Shown: positions 63,783-64,000 of the stretch, piece after piece | Layout of the letters: each line of letters starts with the position of its first letter | Position numbering within the stretch: position 1 is the stretch's first letter | NCBI GenBank assembly: GCA_001628405.1 | Contig: LURN01000011.1 | Location: 1-64,000, forward strand | Direction of reading: 5' to 3' | Source: Candidatus Thioglobus sp. REDSEA-S12_B1 | GTDB lineage: Bacteria > Pseudomonadota > Gammaproteobacteria > PS1 > Pseudothioglobaceae | DNA: 64,000 nucleotides | Notes under the pieces: model-generated | Databases searched by the model: none | Told to the model about the DNA's origin: nothing | What the model saw: only the letters and a program-made list of their open reading frames with translations | Position numbers and translations under genes: made by a program

Positions 63783-64000
63783 ATGGCAAATTTAAAACTA
63801 ATTGATATTAAAAAATCTTACGGCAAAACTGAAGTCATTCATGGGCTTGACCTTGAGGTCCTTGATGGTGAGTTCTGTGTCCTGGTTGGACCTTCGGGCT
63901 GCGGTAAGTCAACTCTATTAAGAATGATAGCTGGACTTGAGGCAATCACAGAGGGCTCGATATTAATTAATGACGAAAAAGTCAATGACATATCAGCGGC
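63783..64000 (+). CDS. Sugar ABC importer 2 ATPase, UgpC/MalK type, 5' part
   Basis: The first 72 codons of an ATPase beginning [18 protein letters not shown], 3 bp after the permease stop. Walker [10 protein letters not shown] is visible, followed by [16 protein letters not shown]. It is cut by the window end. It resembles the 50813-51871 protein over the visible part, so the importer 2 has its own ATPase and the lone ATPase at 50813 is more likely for importer 1. Confidence 0.9.
   Translation, partial: MANLKLIDIKKSYGKTEVIHGLDLEVLDGEFCVLVGPSGCGKSTLLRMIAGLEAITEGSILINDEKVNDISA

Noticed and set aside
1-64000. Insertion sequences, prophage, CRISPR arrays, tRNA or rRNA genes
   Set aside because: I saw no transposase, integrase, repeat-spacer array, or tRNA/rRNA pattern on either strand; a tRNAscan or Infernal run would be decisive.

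Overview
The window is AT-rich (GC roughly in the high 30s percent by eye) and tightly packed with bacterial genes in long co-directional operons. It contains no rRNA, tRNA, CRISPR or transposase gene that I can recognise. The gene styles (OppABCDF, TatABC, a PuuD-type urate oxidase, Deo enzymes) and the dominance of binding-protein-dependent ABC importers suggest a streamlined marine gammaproteobacterial heterotroph, possibly of the SUP05/Pseudothioglobus kind. That placement is inference; no phylogenetic marker is present.

Layout. (1) 1-907: the tail of a DUF4396-like membrane protein and a hotdog thioesterase. (2) 1207-6876: oligopeptide importer oppABCDF, with a strong terminator after oppA and a small membrane protein overlapping the end of oppF. 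(3) 20817 down to 6905, minus strand: a nucleoside scavenging operon with a BMP-type importer, cytidine deaminase, a purine nucleoside phosphorylase that is visibly broken, deoxyribose-phosphate aldolase, a two-domain aldehyde dehydrogenase, thymidine phosphorylase, phosphopentomutase, adenosine deaminase, a phosphoribosyltransferase and an MGMT-like protein. (4) 21154-37194, plus strand: a GntR regulator followed by a complete purine-ring degradation operon (guanine deaminase, XdhABC, PuuD, UraH, UraD, PuuE, allantoicase, ureidoglycolate lyase) ending in a second BMP-type importer. Tandem TTGTnnACAA boxes lie in front of the GntR gene, between regions 3 and 4. (5) 37292-38679, minus strand: tatABC. 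(6) 38941-50811, plus strand: a sugar ABC importer, alpha-galactosidase, the whole De Ley-Doudoroff galactose route (dehydrogenase, lactonase, IlvD/Edd-type dehydratase, DgoK, DgoA) and a GH42 beta-galactosidase. (7) 50813-52677, minus strand: sugar ABC ATPase and an IclR regulator. (8) 52884-54383: glycerol kinase. (9) 59732 down to 54380, minus strand: LacD/YihT-type aldolase, FucI-like isomerase, Gfo/Idh/MocA protein, YihV-like PfkB kinase and a SerA-type hydroxyacid dehydrogenase. (10) 59959-64000, plus strand: a second sugar ABC importer, cut by the window edge in its ATPase gene.

How it fits together. Regions 3 and 4 turn imported nucleosides and purines into acetyl units, glyceraldehyde-3-phosphate, glyoxylate and urea. 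Regions 6-10 look like one sugar island. The same cis-element (TGTATACT, then 6-7 bp, then TTTGA) occurs in front of the galactoside operon, between iclR and glpK, and between the aldolase operon and the second importer. Alpha- and beta-galactosidases, galactose oxidation and glycerol kinase together are what a cell would need to use the head groups of mono- and digalactosyl lipids or floridoside-like galactosylglycerols. The isomerase, kinase and aldolase block has the logic of sulfo-EMP sulfoquinovose degradation. My main hypothesis is therefore a utilisation island for thylakoid glycolipid head groups (galactosylglycerol plus sulfoquinovosylglycerol). The galactose pathway is well supported, the glycerol link is reasonable, and the sulfoquinovose part is a candidate only.
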